Source: Puniceicoccales bacterium (GTDB taxonomy: Bacteria; Verrucomicrobiota; Verrucomicrobiia; Opitutales; UBA9783). From it: DNA of 53,567 nt. A program made the translations under genes and the position numbers. Shown here one piece after another: positions 28,733 through 38,387 of the stretch (positions are counted from its first letter, which is position 1; each line of letters opens with the position of its first letter). The stretch covers positions 1 to 53,567 of the forward strand of contig JAITJL010000007.1 in NCBI GenBank assembly GCA_031278975.1. Reading direction: 5' to 3'. Under the pieces are notes generated by a model, which saw only the letters and a program-made list of their open reading frames with translations, had not been told where the DNA came from and searched no databases.

Positions 28733-29730
28733 AATTTCAATCTTCTTACGTTTGGATTTTGGGAATTATCTACGTTACTTTTCTGTACGTCGTAGAACTT
28801 TTTGTTCAACGTAAAATAAATAAGTTATTGCATGCGTGGTCACAGCAAAAATTTTTACCCATTCAATATACGTGTCGCATTGCGTACAAAATAAGTCGTT
28901 GGGTTTTACGGTTAGGGCTTATTGCTTTATTTGTGGCGTTGGCACGTCCCCAATGGGGTGAAGTGATTGAAAAACGTCAGCAAATGGGACTTAACGTACT
29001 GTTTGCCATCGATACATCCAAAAGTATGTTGGCCAACGATGTCAGGCCCAATCGTCTTGACCTGGCCAAATTGAGCATCGAGGAACTATTGAAGTCTTTG
29101 CAAGGTCACCAAGTAGGACTTATTGCGTTTGCCGGAAATGCGTTTTTGCAGTGCCCGACAACGGCAGATCACGGTGCTTTTAAGCTTTCACTGCGTGCCT
29201 TGGATACGAATGTCATACCACGAGGAGGTACCAACTTATCGGAAGCCATTCAATTGGCAATCCGTACTTTCGATACGCACACAAGCTACAAACAACTTAT
29301 TTTATTGACGGATGGTGAAAACTTGTCCGGAGATGTGATACAGGCTGCAAAGGAAGCCTCACAAAATGGCGTTGTTATCCATACGGTCGGCATAGGTTCA
29401 GAAAAGGGGGCGAGCATTGGCATTAAAAATGAACGTGGTATCATTGAATCCCTAAAAGATGCCCAAGGCAAAATAGTTATTACCCGTTTGGATGAAAATA
29501 CGCTAAAACAAATTGCACAAACAACACGAGGATTTTATGCTCCTCTGGGTAATGCTGGAGAAGGGTTGCAGCAAATTTACAATGCAGCTTTAAAACATTT
29601 ACCCAAAGAAAACTTTGACAGTGAGGAAAAGATCCCTATAGAACGTTTTCATGGGTTTGCCGGATTGGCATTTCTGCTTTTACTTATAGAGCCTTGCCTA
29701 TTTTTTAGAAAAGGGAAGATGCGATTTTAA
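28729..29730 (+). CDS. batB: BatB-like VWA-domain membrane protein
   Basis: A 333-aa paralogue of the preceding BatA-like protein with the same plan: N-terminal helices (about 8-25 and 55-72), VWA domain with DTSKSM near 100, QVGLIAFAGNAFLQCP near 124, ILLTDGENLSGD near 192, and a C-terminal transmembrane helix (AGLAFLLLLIEPCLF). The two adjacent VWA genes arose by duplication. It is 1 base upstream of the TPR gene. Confidence 0.9.
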   Translation: MKFQSSYVWILGIIYVTFLYVVELFVQRKINKLLHAWSQQKFLPIQYTCRIAYKISRWVLRLGLIALFVALARPQWGEVIEKRQQMGLNVLFAIDTSKSMLANDVRPNRLDLAKLSIEELLKSLQGHQVGLIAFAGNAFLQCPTTADHGAFKLSLRALDTNVIPRGGTNLSEAIQLAIRTFDTHTSYKQLILLTDGENLSGDVIQAAKEASQNGVVIHTVGIGSEKGASIGIKNERGIIESLKDAQGKIVITRLDENTLKQIAQTTRGFYAPLGNAGEGLQQIYNAALKHLPKENFDSEEKIPIERFHGFAGLAFLLLLIEPCLFFRKGKMRF

Positions 29731-29731
29731 A

Positions 29732-30454
29732 ATGAAAATTAAATGTTTATTACTTTTCACATTTTATCTCTTCACAGATTTTTTAAGAGGTGAAGCAAGT
29801 GCATTGATTGCAGCAAAAGCCCGCCATCAAAGATACTGCGAGCAACATCCAGATGTTTGGCAAGGGCATTACAATTTGGCCAATATTTGTTATAAAGAAG
29901 AAGCATTTGATGAAGCGCAAACATCCTATGAACAAGCACTTGAAAAGTGTACGCGTCCGCAGGAACAAGAAAGCATATTTTACAATTTAGGTAATACTTA
30001 CTATCGTCAATCCCAACAAACTCAAGATACCAAGCAACAAATAGCGAGTTTGGAAAAAAGTATTAAATTTTTTGAAAGTACCCTTGCACTTAATGCCGAA
30101 GCAGAAGATGCTCGGCACAATTTAGAAGTTACAAAAAAAGCCTTGGAGAAACTGAAGAAAAACCAAGAACAACAAAATCAGGAGCAACCACAAGATAATT
30201 CGAACAACAACTCCAATGCCAATAACGAATCGCCTTCGAAAGAACCAGCAAATAAAGCACCTGAAAAACCGCAAGACAATCGCACGAATGAAAGTACTCC
30301 CCGGCAGGCTCCGATGCCCCAACAAGAAAAATCTCAACAAGAAATGGAGACTTTACTCAATAGTACCAAAGGTGATGAAAAAGTACTCCCCATAAATTTT
30401 TCTAATGATTCTCAAAATTTACCCGAAGATCCAAAGGTTTTACACGATTGGTGA
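29732..30454 (+). CDS. batC: BatC-like TPR protein
   Basis: A 240-aa exported protein: signal peptide (CLLLFTFYLFTDFLRGEA), then tetratricopeptide repeats (GHYNLANICYKEEAFDEAQ near 45, FYNLGNTYYRQSQQTQ near 82, a third degenerate repeat to about 140), and a C-terminal low-complexity tail rich in Gln, Asn, Pro and Glu. TPRs are protein-binding scaffolds, probably periplasmic and interacting with BatA/BatB. Confidence 0.85.
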   Translation: MKIKCLLLFTFYLFTDFLRGEASALIAAKARHQRYCEQHPDVWQGHYNLANICYKEEAFDEAQTSYEQALEKCTRPQEQESIFYNLGNTYYRQSQQTQDTKQQIASLEKSIKFFESTLALNAEAEDARHNLEVTKKALEKLKKNQEQQNQEQPQDNSNNNSNANNESPSKEPANKAPEKPQDNRTNESTPRQAPMPQQEKSQQEMETLLNSTKGDEKVLPINFSNDSQNLPEDPKVLHDW

Positions 30455-30458
30455 TTGT

Positions 30459-32270
30459 ATGCTTTTAAGGAAAAAATATTTTCAATGGTGTTATATCCTA
30501 TTTCTCTGTAGTCAAAGCTTAGGTAATACAAATATCGTATTTGAAGCAACGTTTCATCCATCGACAATTCACTTAGGTGAACACGCAACATGGATGGTAA
30601 CGGCTAAAAATGTCATTGTACGTCAAGTGAATTTCCCTCAGCCCGTTGTCAATAGTTTACGACTCAAATATGAAAGTGGAACTTTCAATACACAAATCAT
30701 AAATGGTGTTTCCCAACAATCCACCCTGTGGCGTTTTTCTGCTTTTCCCCAAAGTACGGGTACCTTCCGAATACCAGAAATCAGCATCGACATTCAGGGA
30801 CAAACCTACGCCATTCCCACTACGACGCTTACAGTATTGCCCCCAGATAATCGTACACAACAAAGTATAACCGGTACATCCACACCCATTTTTTTGCGTT
30901 TGGAACACAAAATGCCTGACACTTGGTATCTTGGACAAAGTTGCCCAATGGAAATCCAACTGTTGATAGCAGAAAATGTACGCGGTCAGCTTACCAATTT
31001 GCCTCAAAAAAATGGAGATACTTTTGCAGCCACACACCTGACGGATGCGCCCGAAAAAACTTACAAAAGTATTCAAGGCACAAATTACCAATGCATCTCT
31101 TGGGCAACGCTCGTTACACCTCTAAAGTCGGGTCCACAAACTTTAAGTTTCAATTTGGATTTGATGATAGAACAGTCTTCTGTACTCAATCAAAAACCGG
31201 ATGAAGAGGATGACAACGACTTACTGTCATTTTTTAACCGTAGCTTTAGCGGTGTTTTTTCGCAACCTAAAGCCATAACCGTCGATACATCGCCTCTCAA
31301 AGTGGTTGTTCAACCGCTTCCTACGCCACAACCACAGCCTTTTCACCAAGCCATTGGATATTTTCAATTGGCAAGTCCCAGGATCGAAGAAAAGGAGGCC
31401 ATCCAAGATGAGCCCATTACATTTCAAGTTACATTGCAGGGATCAGGGAATTTCGAAAGAATTCAAGAACCCACTTTAATCTTTGACACGAGTGAATGGC
31501 GAACTTATCTACCAAAGTCCAATTTTGAACCTTCGGATAAGTTGGGTTTTACAGGGAAAATGTACTACGAATACCTCATTGTTCCAATGAAGTCAGGCGA
31601 AGTAGAACTACCCATTGTGCATTTTTGTTACTTTGATACCACAACGCAATCCTATATCCATCTAAAAAAAGCTTACCCTTTTAAACTTAACGTTAAACCG
31701 CCTATAAAATCGTCCCAAGTAAAGACCTTATCCAGTGAAGTCAAGCCATCGCCTGAACCGTCTATGCCCTTATTTGGCAAAATTGTTTTACAAAATATTT
31801 GCTGGGAGAATCCGCAATGGTTATGGCAAAGAAGGGGTTTTTACCCTCTTCAGTGGATACTGTTTTTAACAAGTTTAGGCTTAAGTTTTATAGGTGTCCG
31901 TTACCATAGACGCACTTATGATAAAGAATATCAGCTCAAAATGCAGCATAAACATTTGTACAAAGAGACCGAGAGAGCGTTAAAACAAGCTTTTGATGCA
32001 CGGGATGTGACCGCATTCTACAGCTGCGCTTACAAGATCGTTTCTCTAACCATTTTACTGAAGTGTAAGCAACAACATGTTTCTGTAAACGAAATAGACG
32101 ATTTGGTAACGCAACTTGCAAATTTGGGTATTCAGTTGCCTAACGAACAACTGCAATACCTACAATCCCTAGAGCAAAAGTATCGACAGAGTCAATTTGG
32201 CCAATTCAATAACGAGCAATGCCCAGATTCACTGCAAGATCTAAAAGATTTACTACGCGCAATAAAATGA
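30459..32270 (+). CDS. batD: BatD-like (oxygen tolerance) membrane protein
   Basis: A 603-aa protein of the BatD family. I chose ATG 30459, which gives a proper signal peptide (YILFLCSQSLGNT) and lies 4 bases after the batC stop. A longer frame from 30405 overlaps batC and is unlikely. The periplasmic part is mainly beta, with Ig-like repeats (VFEATFHPSTIHLGEHATW near 30, DEPITFQVTLQGSGNFERI near 320). A transmembrane helix near 480-500 (LQWILFLTSLGLSFIGVRY) and a cytoplasmic helical tail follow. It overlaps batE by ATGA. Confidence 0.85.
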   Translation: MLLRKKYFQWCYILFLCSQSLGNTNIVFEATFHPSTIHLGEHATWMVTAKNVIVRQVNFPQPVVNSLRLKYESGTFNTQIINGVSQQSTLWRFSAFPQSTGTFRIPEISIDIQGQTYAIPTTTLTVLPPDNRTQQSITGTSTPIFLRLEHKMPDTWYLGQSCPMEIQLLIAENVRGQLTNLPQKNGDTFAATHLTDAPEKTYKSIQGTNYQCISWATLVTPLKSGPQTLSFNLDLMIEQSSVLNQKPDEEDDNDLLSFFNRSFSGVFSQPKAITVDTSPLKVVVQPLPTPQPQPFHQAIGYFQLASPRIEEKEAIQDEPITFQVTLQGSGNFERIQEPTLIFDTSEWRTYLPKSNFEPSDKLGFTGKMYYEYLIVPMKSGEVELPIVHFCYFDTTTQSYIHLKKAYPFKLNVKPPIKSSQVKTLSSEVKPSPEPSMPLFGKIVLQNICWENPQWLWQRRGFYPLQWILFLTSLGLSFIGVRYHRRTYDKEYQLKMQHKHLYKETERALKQAFDARDVTAFYSCAYKIVSLTILLKCKQQHVSVNEIDDLVTQLANLGIQLPNEQLQYLQSLEQKYRQSQFGQFNNEQCPDSLQDLKDLLRAIK

Positions 32271-33016
32271 AAAAAAAGTACCTGCACATTATTTTAACCT
32301 TATTGTTCATGGGCACATCGATGGTTCACGCCATCGATCTACCCACGGTTCAAATGTACATTCAGGAGGGCAATAAGTGTTTTGGAGAAAAAAATTTAGC
32401 ATTGGCGGCCGATTACTATGAAAAAGCATTACAGTACGCACCCAGCGCACACGTGTATTTTAATCTAGGTAATACGTACGCTTCCCTAAAACGTCCGGGA
32501 TACGCTTTATTTTATTTTCTCAAGGCAAAACAGTATTGCCCTCGGTGGACCGAACTTAATCAAACCATTCAATTGTTGTATCAATCTTATCCTACCCTTC
32601 CAACTCTACGATCAACTTGGCATCACAACCTTATTCAAGCCATAACCCTAAACACGTGGATTGTGTTGTTGGACGTTTGTTTTTGGACAAGCATTTTTTC
32701 AATCATCATCTACGCTTGCTTTACTCGTAGAAAAATATACGTACAGATAAGTTGCTTTTGTGGAGCATTGTTTTTGTGTATAGGTATTTTACTGTACGTT
32801 CATGAAAATGATTTTCATACAGGTGTACTCATCGATGAAAACCCCATTCGCTTTGCTCCTACGGAATCGAGTCCCGTCCGACAAAGTATACCTGAAGGTA
32901 CTTTGTGTGAAATATCCGATCAACGCGATCGATTTACATACATCAAAACAGAGCTCGCCGAAGGATGGATCTTATCCGAAAAAATAAGGCCATTGTACGC
33001 AAGTTCAAGTTCTTAA
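32267..33016 (+). CDS. batE: BatE-like TPR/SH3-domain protein
   Basis: A 249-aa protein and the last gene of the Bat operon. Start ATG 32267 gives the signal peptide (YLHIILTLLFMGTSMVHA) and overlaps the batD stop. Two TPR repeats (about 22-95, with FNLGNTYASLKRPGYALFYFLKAK), two transmembrane helices (about 125-150 and 158-178), then a bacterial SH3-like domain (GVLIDENPIRFAPTES to GWILSEKIRPL). This architecture is typical for BatE. Confidence 0.85.
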   Translation: MKKKYLHIILTLLFMGTSMVHAIDLPTVQMYIQEGNKCFGEKNLALAADYYEKALQYAPSAHVYFNLGNTYASLKRPGYALFYFLKAKQYCPRWTELNQTIQLLYQSYPTLPTLRSTWHHNLIQAITLNTWIVLLDVCFWTSIFSIIIYACFTRRKIYVQISCFCGALFLCIGILLYVHENDFHTGVLIDENPIRFAPTESSPVRQSIPEGTLCEISDQRDRFTYIKTELAEGWILSEKIRPLYASSSS

Positions 33017-33141
33017 AACCTCAAAACCTTCTAAGAGAATGACGGGAAGTTTATTTTAGGTTGCTCTATTTTAGAATTTTGATAAACCGTCAAATTAAAG
33101 TTGCAAAGCATGAGTCCTCATAGTGTGCTTAGAAAGTCTTG

Positions 33142-33216
33142 GCTCTCGTAGTTCAATGGATAGAGCGTTGGCCTCCGAAGCCAAAAATTCGGGTTCAAGT
33201 CCCGACGAGAGCGCCA
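33142..33216 (+). tRNA. tRNA-Arg (CCG)
   Basis: A 75-nt cloverleaf, with acceptor GCTCTCG/CGAGAGC, anticodon stem TTGGC/GCCAA with loop CTCCGAA (anticodon CCG), T-arm GGGTTCAAGTCCC, discriminator G and encoded CCA. Confidence 0.94.
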
Positions 33217-33296
33217 TTAGTTTTTTTATTCTCTATGGAGCAAATGCTTGCAAGTATTGTTTACTCTGTCTTATGGCGGGTAAGTAACATGGAACC

Positions 33297-33767
33297 ATGA
33301 AAAGCTTTCAAAGTAATATTTGTATTTTTGTATGGACCCTATTGTTGGTTTTTTTCGACCAATTTAGCAAAGTAAGTATTGCAAAGTATTTTCCAATAAA
33401 TGAACCGTACGTCATTGTTCCTAACATATTTTCCATCTGTTACGTTATCAATACGGGATCTGTGTGGGGAATTTTCCAAAATTCTTCACATGTATTGGCT
33501 TATTGCGGTATTGCAGCCATAGTAGGCTTGTGTATCTTTATGCCTAAAATTTCTTTGCCTAATCACATGTCAAAGCTTGCTTTCAGCGGTGCTCTGGGTG
33601 GGATTATAGGGAATTCGATAGACCGATTCTATCGTTTGGGCGTTATAGATTTTTTAGACTTTCATTACAAAAGTTATCACTGGCCTTGTTTCAATTTGGC
33701 CGACGCCTACTTGTGTCTCGCTTGTATATTTTTTATGTTAACCTCTATCCGGAAAAATAAAGCCTAA
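33297..33767 (+). CDS. lspA: Lipoprotein signal peptidase (signal peptidase II)
   Basis: LspA is an inner-membrane aspartyl protease that cleaves the signal peptide from diacylglyceryl-modified prolipoproteins. The 156-aa length is usual, with four hydrophobic segments. Conserved motifs: DQFSK (21-25), NTGSVWGIF (52-60), GNSIDRFYRLGVIDF (105-119) and FNLADA (132-137). By alignment the catalytic aspartates are Asp118 and Asp136. Clients in this window include the Pal-like and GH5 lipoproteins. It is preceded by tRNA-Arg and followed by an M24 peptidase gene. Confidence 0.95.
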   Translation: MKSFQSNICIFVWTLLLVFFDQFSKVSIAKYFPINEPYVIVPNIFSICYVINTGSVWGIFQNSSHVLAYCGIAAIVGLCIFMPKISLPNHMSKLAFSGALGGIIGNSIDRFYRLGVIDFLDFHYKSYHWPCFNLADAYLCLACIFFMLTSIRKNKA

Positions 33768-33898
33768 CCGTCGTGCATGTCCAACTAGAAGATAGAATAT
33801 ACGTTTTACAACAATCCATTAAAACGAATTGCGGCGTTGCATTCTATTTACCATAACACGGCTTGCATTTTTTCTTATAACGGATACCCTAAAATCAC

Positions 33899-35020
33899 AT
33901 GACCGAAGCCTACCTCATTTACGCGTCTTCAGATCGGGAACCGAATTTATTTTATTGGGGACATTTTAGGGCGCCAGACCCGTTTCTTGCGCTTAAAATA
34001 AATGAAAAAACCATCGCCGTCGTTTCTACATTGGAACATGGACGATGCAAAAAAGATAGCACGTTTTCTGAAGTTCTATTGTGGTCAGATGTACTGCAAG
34101 CAGTTACGGATCAACCGGTTGTGGACAATGTCTGTAAAATTATTTTGTACCTGCAAAAGGAATACGAGATTTCTTCTTTCGTCATTCCAGACGATTTCCC
34201 TGCCCATTTGTACGAAACTTTAAAAAAACTTGTTCCCATAAAATTTGATACCGTTTATTTTCAGACGCAACGTCAGTTCAAGTCCAAATCTGAAGTGGAA
34301 CAAATCAAAGCCGCCTGTCAATTGACGAGTCAAGCTATTTTGTACGCACGTGCTATCTTAAAGAAGAGTTGTACGGATGCCATCCAACCTTTTTTGTATT
34401 ATCGGGGAAAAATATTAACTTCTGAACGATTGCGCAGTGCCATTGAATGCTATTGCTTAAAAAAAGGAGGACATTGTACGGGAACGATTGTCAGTTGTTC
34501 CAAACAAGCAGCGGATCCCCACTGCGAAGGTACGGGTCCATTGTACGCGAATGAATTCGTCGTGATAGATGTTTTCCCTCGACTGAATCAAAGCGGCTAT
34601 TACGGAGATATGACGAGAACTTTTCTAAAAGGCGTTGCCTCTATGCGGCAAAAGCAGCTATTTTCGTGCGTCCGAACTTGTCAAAAAGAACTTATTAGAC
34701 GTATTCGGCCCGGAGTCAACACCAAAGATTTAATGCAGTTTGCACAAAATTACTTTGAGCAAAGTGGTTTTGGTCTGCGGAAAACAAAGGGTGTTTGCGA
34801 AGGTTTTATTCACAGCGTAGGACATGGACTCGGCTTGGGGTTGCACGAATATCCTTCCGTGGGAACAAATTCCGTCGTATTGGAACCCAACATGGTATTT
34901 ACGGTTGAACCCGGCCTCTATTTTCACGATTTGGGTGGCGTTCGCATCGAAGACGTTGTTCAAGTTACTTCGACGGGCTACCAATTATTATCTCGTTTCC
35001 CTTACCAATGGATACTGTAG
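33899..35020 (+). CDS. M24-family Xaa-Pro aminopeptidase-like metallopeptidase
   Basis: A 373-aa cytoplasmic peptidase with an N-terminal creatinase-like domain (1-130) and a pita-bread metallopeptidase domain. All five metal ligands are visible: Asp in VVIDVFPR near 221, Asp in GDMTRTF near 234, His in HSVGHGLGLGLHE near 309, Glu in VEPGLY near 338 and Glu in RIEDVV near 352. It should release N-terminal residues from X-Pro peptides. Prolidase-type (PepQ) and aminopeptidase-type (PepP) activities cannot be told apart here. No clear ribosome binding site precedes the ATG. Confidence 0.9.
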   Translation: MTEAYLIYASSDREPNLFYWGHFRAPDPFLALKINEKTIAVVSTLEHGRCKKDSTFSEVLLWSDVLQAVTDQPVVDNVCKIILYLQKEYEISSFVIPDDFPAHLYETLKKLVPIKFDTVYFQTQRQFKSKSEVEQIKAACQLTSQAILYARAILKKSCTDAIQPFLYYRGKILTSERLRSAIECYCLKKGGHCTGTIVSCSKQAADPHCEGTGPLYANEFVVIDVFPRLNQSGYYGDMTRTFLKGVASMRQKQLFSCVRTCQKELIRRIRPGVNTKDLMQFAQNYFEQSGFGLRKTKGVCEGFIHSVGHGLGLGLHEYPSVGTNSVVLEPNMVFTVEPGLYFHDLGGVRIEDVVQVTSTGYQLLSRFPYQWIL

Positions 35021-35178
35021 TCAATAGCTATGTATAAATCCTGGACACCCTTTATTGGGTAATCCAATTTTACCATCGAAATGCGCGTGCTTATTTACTA
35101 ACATGCCTTCAAATAAGTAAAAAACACCCATTCACTGCGATACACGGTTTTCCTGGGATTCAATTTTCGTTATTGCCG

Positions 35179-35988
35179 TCAACATGCCGTTTCGATTTCA
35201 ATCACGCGATGGGCTTGATTACGGAATGAACAGTAGCCATGATTGCAATTTACCTGCAACTTTCCCCCTGGCATCGTTAAGCAGACTGAATAAGTTGTAA
35301 GATCAAATAATATACCATAAATAAATGCAACGGCACATGTGCTGGATCCAGATCCCAATGTGTATCCTGAGCCTCTTTCCCAAATTTCGATCTTGCCTCG
35401 ATTTTGCTTATAAAAGTGGACAAATTGGACATTTGTTTTGTTGGGAAACCAGGGATGTCTTTCCAATAAAGGTCCTAAAGTCTTTGCCAATGCGGGAGAA
35501 AGTCTTTTTACGGGAACAACGCAATGAGGATTGCCTATATCTACCTCAAATAAAGGCAATACGTCGGGTAGATCGAATGTGTTTTTTATGTTTTTGGGGA
35601 CTTCGTAAAATTTTTTTGAACGTAAGGTTGCTAACCCCAATTGAAGCTCAACGTAATGCGGCGTAATTTGACACGCGACGTGGCAAAATTTTGATGGCGT
35701 CAAAGTAATTTGAGCAGTATCTCTGTCTAAATATTTATCGGCCAAGTAGCGTGCAAAAATGGTGAGGCCATTGCCACTTATGGCGGCAGAACTTCCATCG
35801 GCATTCCAGATTTTTAACCCATAAGAGGTTTCATCTATCAACATGGGCCCTTGCAAAACACCATCTCCTCCTAATCCCCGGTGCCGATGGCAAAGAAATT
35901 GGACTGTTTTAATAGAAAGACGCTTCTTTTCAACAGGATCTACAATCCAATAGTCGTTTCCTAAAGCGCAATATTTGATGAGCCTCAT
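35179..35988 (-). CDS. dapF: DapF-like epimerase with both catalytic cysteines replaced by serine
   Basis: Diaminopimelate epimerase converts LL- to meso-diaminopimelate for peptidoglycan and lysine. The 269-aa protein has the full DapF fold order: YCALGNDYWIVD (6-17), GGDGVL (40-45), WNADGSSAAISGNG (61-74), IGNPHCVV (151-158), TNVQFV (185-190) and WERGSGYTLGSGSSTCA (203-219). Substrate-binding Asn62, Asn153, Asn186, Glu204 and Arg205 remain. The two catalytic bases, normally Cys in MCGNG and in ACGTG, are Ser71 and Ser213. The codons AGT and TCT are unambiguous. It may have altered or weak activity or another substrate. It lies just upstream (minus strand) of nothing obvious and 12 bases from the antiporter gene, which precedes it on the same strand. 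Confidence 0.85.
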   Translation of the reverse strand: MRLIKYCALGNDYWIVDPVEKKRLSIKTVQFLCHRHRGLGGDGVLQGPMLIDETSYGLKIWNADGSSAAISGNGLTIFARYLADKYLDRDTAQITLTPSKFCHVACQITPHYVELQLGLATLRSKKFYEVPKNIKNTFDLPDVLPLFEVDIGNPHCVVPVKRLSPALAKTLGPLLERHPWFPNKTNVQFVHFYKQNRGKIEIWERGSGYTLGSGSSTCAVAFIYGILFDLTTYSVCLTMPGGKLQVNCNHGYCSFRNQAHRVIEIETAC

Positions 35989-36000
35989 GAGTCAACTTTA

Positions 36001-38277
36001 TCAACTTAGCTTTAGAGGTCGAATATAATCGGGGTGCCCCACAATCCATACGATATCTCCAACTTTAAAAATGTCGTTGGCTTGCAGTGTGTCGATACGT
36101 TGTTCATTGCGTTGGATGCCAATCACGTTGACACCAAAACGTTTTCTGACATCCACACTTTCCATAGTTTCATTAGCCCAGGGATGGCCACTGGTAATGA
36201 CAATTTGTTCAAGATCGAACCCATTGTGTACAAATTCTTCTTCACAGGTTTGAGGTTGATTGAGAAAAACGGCTGCTGCCTGTAATTGAGATTCATTGCC
36301 CAGGAGGACTAAATTATCTTCTGGGAAAAAAACCATATTCGGATTGACCTCATACGATAAAAAACCGCTGCGACTGATGCCCAAAAGTGTTGCACCGGTT
36401 TGATTGCGCAAATGTGTATCCGATAAATGTTGTCCAATAACGTGAGAATTAGTATTAAGAACAACGGTGTTGATTTGTGCATCCCAGGGATGTTTTTGGG
36501 TAATAATTTTTACCATAGCCCGCTTACGTTTTTCGTTGTTCGACTCCAATTCACTTTTAAAACTCTCCAAAAACATCCATTCGATTTGAGAATTAATTTC
36601 CCTAAATTGGCGCCAAAAGGCAAAACCAATAATAACGCCTACTATAATAAGCATTAAAATAGGCATATAGATGGGTATAAATTGTGCTGAAGCCGTCAAA
36701 AATAACCAAGCAAAAACCAAAGTGGCTATGGTAATCACCAGCAGTTGAAAAATTTGATACATCGCGGGGTGATGACTCATGCGCTGAAATATGCCCTTCA
36801 GAGTGTGTTTGCAAATGTTTAATATGATTAGATTTAAATTTCTAACCATGCTACTCATAAATGGCAATGCCAACAACAAAGCCAACATGGACAGGCCTCT
36901 CTGAATCCAAATGAGGTAAGGCCACGCATAGCGTCCAATGAAATTACACAACCAAGCGTTGCACCAAACAATTACGTTAATGATAAAGAAATGGATGGCA
37001 ATTTTTAGAAGCGGTTTTTTTACAATAGCTAAAAAATGACTTTTGGATAAATGATTTTGAATGGATACCAACACGTTTTGATACAACGAACTCCAAGATT
37101 TTAAACTACAAGGAATCACTTTGTCGAAAAACTGCAGGCAATCGTCTTCCTTCGCTGACAAAATATTAACAAATACGATGGTAAACAACGCCGTTCCTAC
37201 CGTAATAGCCATTAAGTTGCCATCAGCGACTCCCAATTTTTGAGCTAATGCGGCAATAACAAAACTGAATTCTCCTATTTGTGATTTGGGTAAAGCGGCT
37301 CTAAATGCATTGGAACTTGTTTGACCACTCAAGAAAAAACCTAACCATACACTTATCATTTGTCCAGTGACAACGATGATTGACAAACATAAAATGGTAA
37401 ACTTTTGATCCCATAAAAGCTTGGGTTCAATCAACATGCCTATGGACACAAAGAAAATGGCCGTAAATACGTCACGAATGGGGGCAATCATCGTTTCGAG
37501 GCGGCCTGTAATGTGTGTACTAGAAAAAATGGCACCCGCCAAGAAAGCACCTAAAGCATTTGAATAAGAATGAAACAATTCGCTCAGGAGTAAAATAAGT
37601 CCCACAACGCATACGTGAATAATTTCTTCACTGTGAATATTGGTCAGTATTTTTAAAAACCTTTGGGCAAACAGACGCCCTAGCACCAGCATGCTAGCAA
37701 TAAAGGAGGTCATCCAAAAAACTAAGCTTAAACATTGATTCCAGTTAAAACGACCTTGCCCAGCGTTGGAAAAAATGACGAGTAAAACAACCGCAAAGAT
37801 GTCTTCTAAAATAGCAATGCCGATCGTAAATTGTGCAAAGCTCTTCTTAAGAGCATTTTTTTGCCTCAAGATGGGTATAGCGACCATACTGGAACTAATG
37901 GCACATACGGCTCCTAAAAAGGTTCCCTCCAATGCCGTCCATCCTAAAAAACGTGCCATCAAAGCTCCGATGAAAAAAGCCAAAACCACCTGAAGAAACA
38001 TGGCCAACAAACATGGGAAAAGCGTCTGTTGCAATTTTTTCAAATCGAATTCAAGTCCGATGCAAAACATCAGGAAAATAACACCCAACTCGCTAATTTC
38101 TTGAACACTTGCCTTATCGTGTATAAAAATGTTTGGACTTAAGTGTGGACCGATCAGTAATCCCGTAAGCAAATATCCTAAAATGCTAGGCCATTTTAAC
38201 ATGGAAAAGATGATGGATACGACACTTGCTCCCACCACCACAGCCGCTAGATCTTGAATTAAATAGCTCGTTTCCAT
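36001..38277 (-). CDS. Kef-type cation:proton antiporter with RCK_C domains
   Basis: A 758-aa inner-membrane CPA2 transporter. Residues about 5-400 form the antiporter domain with GYLLTGLLIGPHLSPN near 34, ELGVIFLMFCIGLEFD near 63 and AILEDIFAVVLLV near 155, which includes the conserved Asp. A second group of four or five hydrophobic helices (about 430-560) follows, then two RCK_C (TrkA-C) ligand-binding modules (about 600-680 and 690-758, with DTLQANDIFKVGDIVWIVG). No NAD-binding RCK_N domain is seen, unlike KefB/KefC. It likely exports K+ or Na+ in exchange for H+. It is divergent from mreB. Confidence 0.88.
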   Translation of the reverse strand: METSYLIQDLAAVVVGASVVSIIFSMLKWPSILGYLLTGLLIGPHLSPNIFIHDKASVQEISELGVIFLMFCIGLEFDLKKLQQTLFPCLLAMFLQVVLAFFIGALMARFLGWTALEGTFLGAVCAISSSMVAIPILRQKNALKKSFAQFTIGIAILEDIFAVVLLVIFSNAGQGRFNWNQCLSLVFWMTSFIASMLVLGRLFAQRFLKILTNIHSEEIIHVCVVGLILLLSELFHSYSNALGAFLAGAIFSSTHITGRLETMIAPIRDVFTAIFFVSIGMLIEPKLLWDQKFTILCLSIIVVTGQMISVWLGFFLSGQTSSNAFRAALPKSQIGEFSFVIAALAQKLGVADGNLMAITVGTALFTIVFVNILSAKEDDCLQFFDKVIPCSLKSWSSLYQNVLVSIQNHLSKSHFLAIVKKPLLKIAIHFFIINVIVWCNAWLCNFIGRYAWPYLIWIQRGLSMLALLLALPFMSSMVRNLNLIILNICKHTLKGIFQRMSHHPAMYQIFQLLVITIATLVFAWLFLTASAQFIPIYMPILMLIIVGVIIGFAFWRQFREINSQIEWMFLESFKSELESNNEKRKRAMVKIITQKHPWDAQINTVVLNTNSHVIGQHLSDTHLRNQTGATLLGISRSGFLSYEVNPNMVFFPEDNLVLLGNESQLQAAAVFLNQPQTCEEEFVHNGFDLEQIVITSGHPWANETMESVDVRKRFGVNVIGIQRNEQRIDTLQANDIFKVGDIVWIVGHPDYIRPLKLS

Positions 38278-38387
38278 ACCTTTTAAATTTTTTGATTAAA
38301 AATTCTTTATCTTTACAGTAAAGCGCTTAGTGTATCTATCACGCACAAATTAAAGTGCCTCAATTTTATCTAGATAATTAAGCAAAT

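Noticed and set aside
38311..38323. Palindrome CTTTACAGTAAAG between the antiporter and mreB genes
   Set aside because: It could be an operator, but a 6-bp half-site in AT-rich sequence is expected by chance and I see no second copy.
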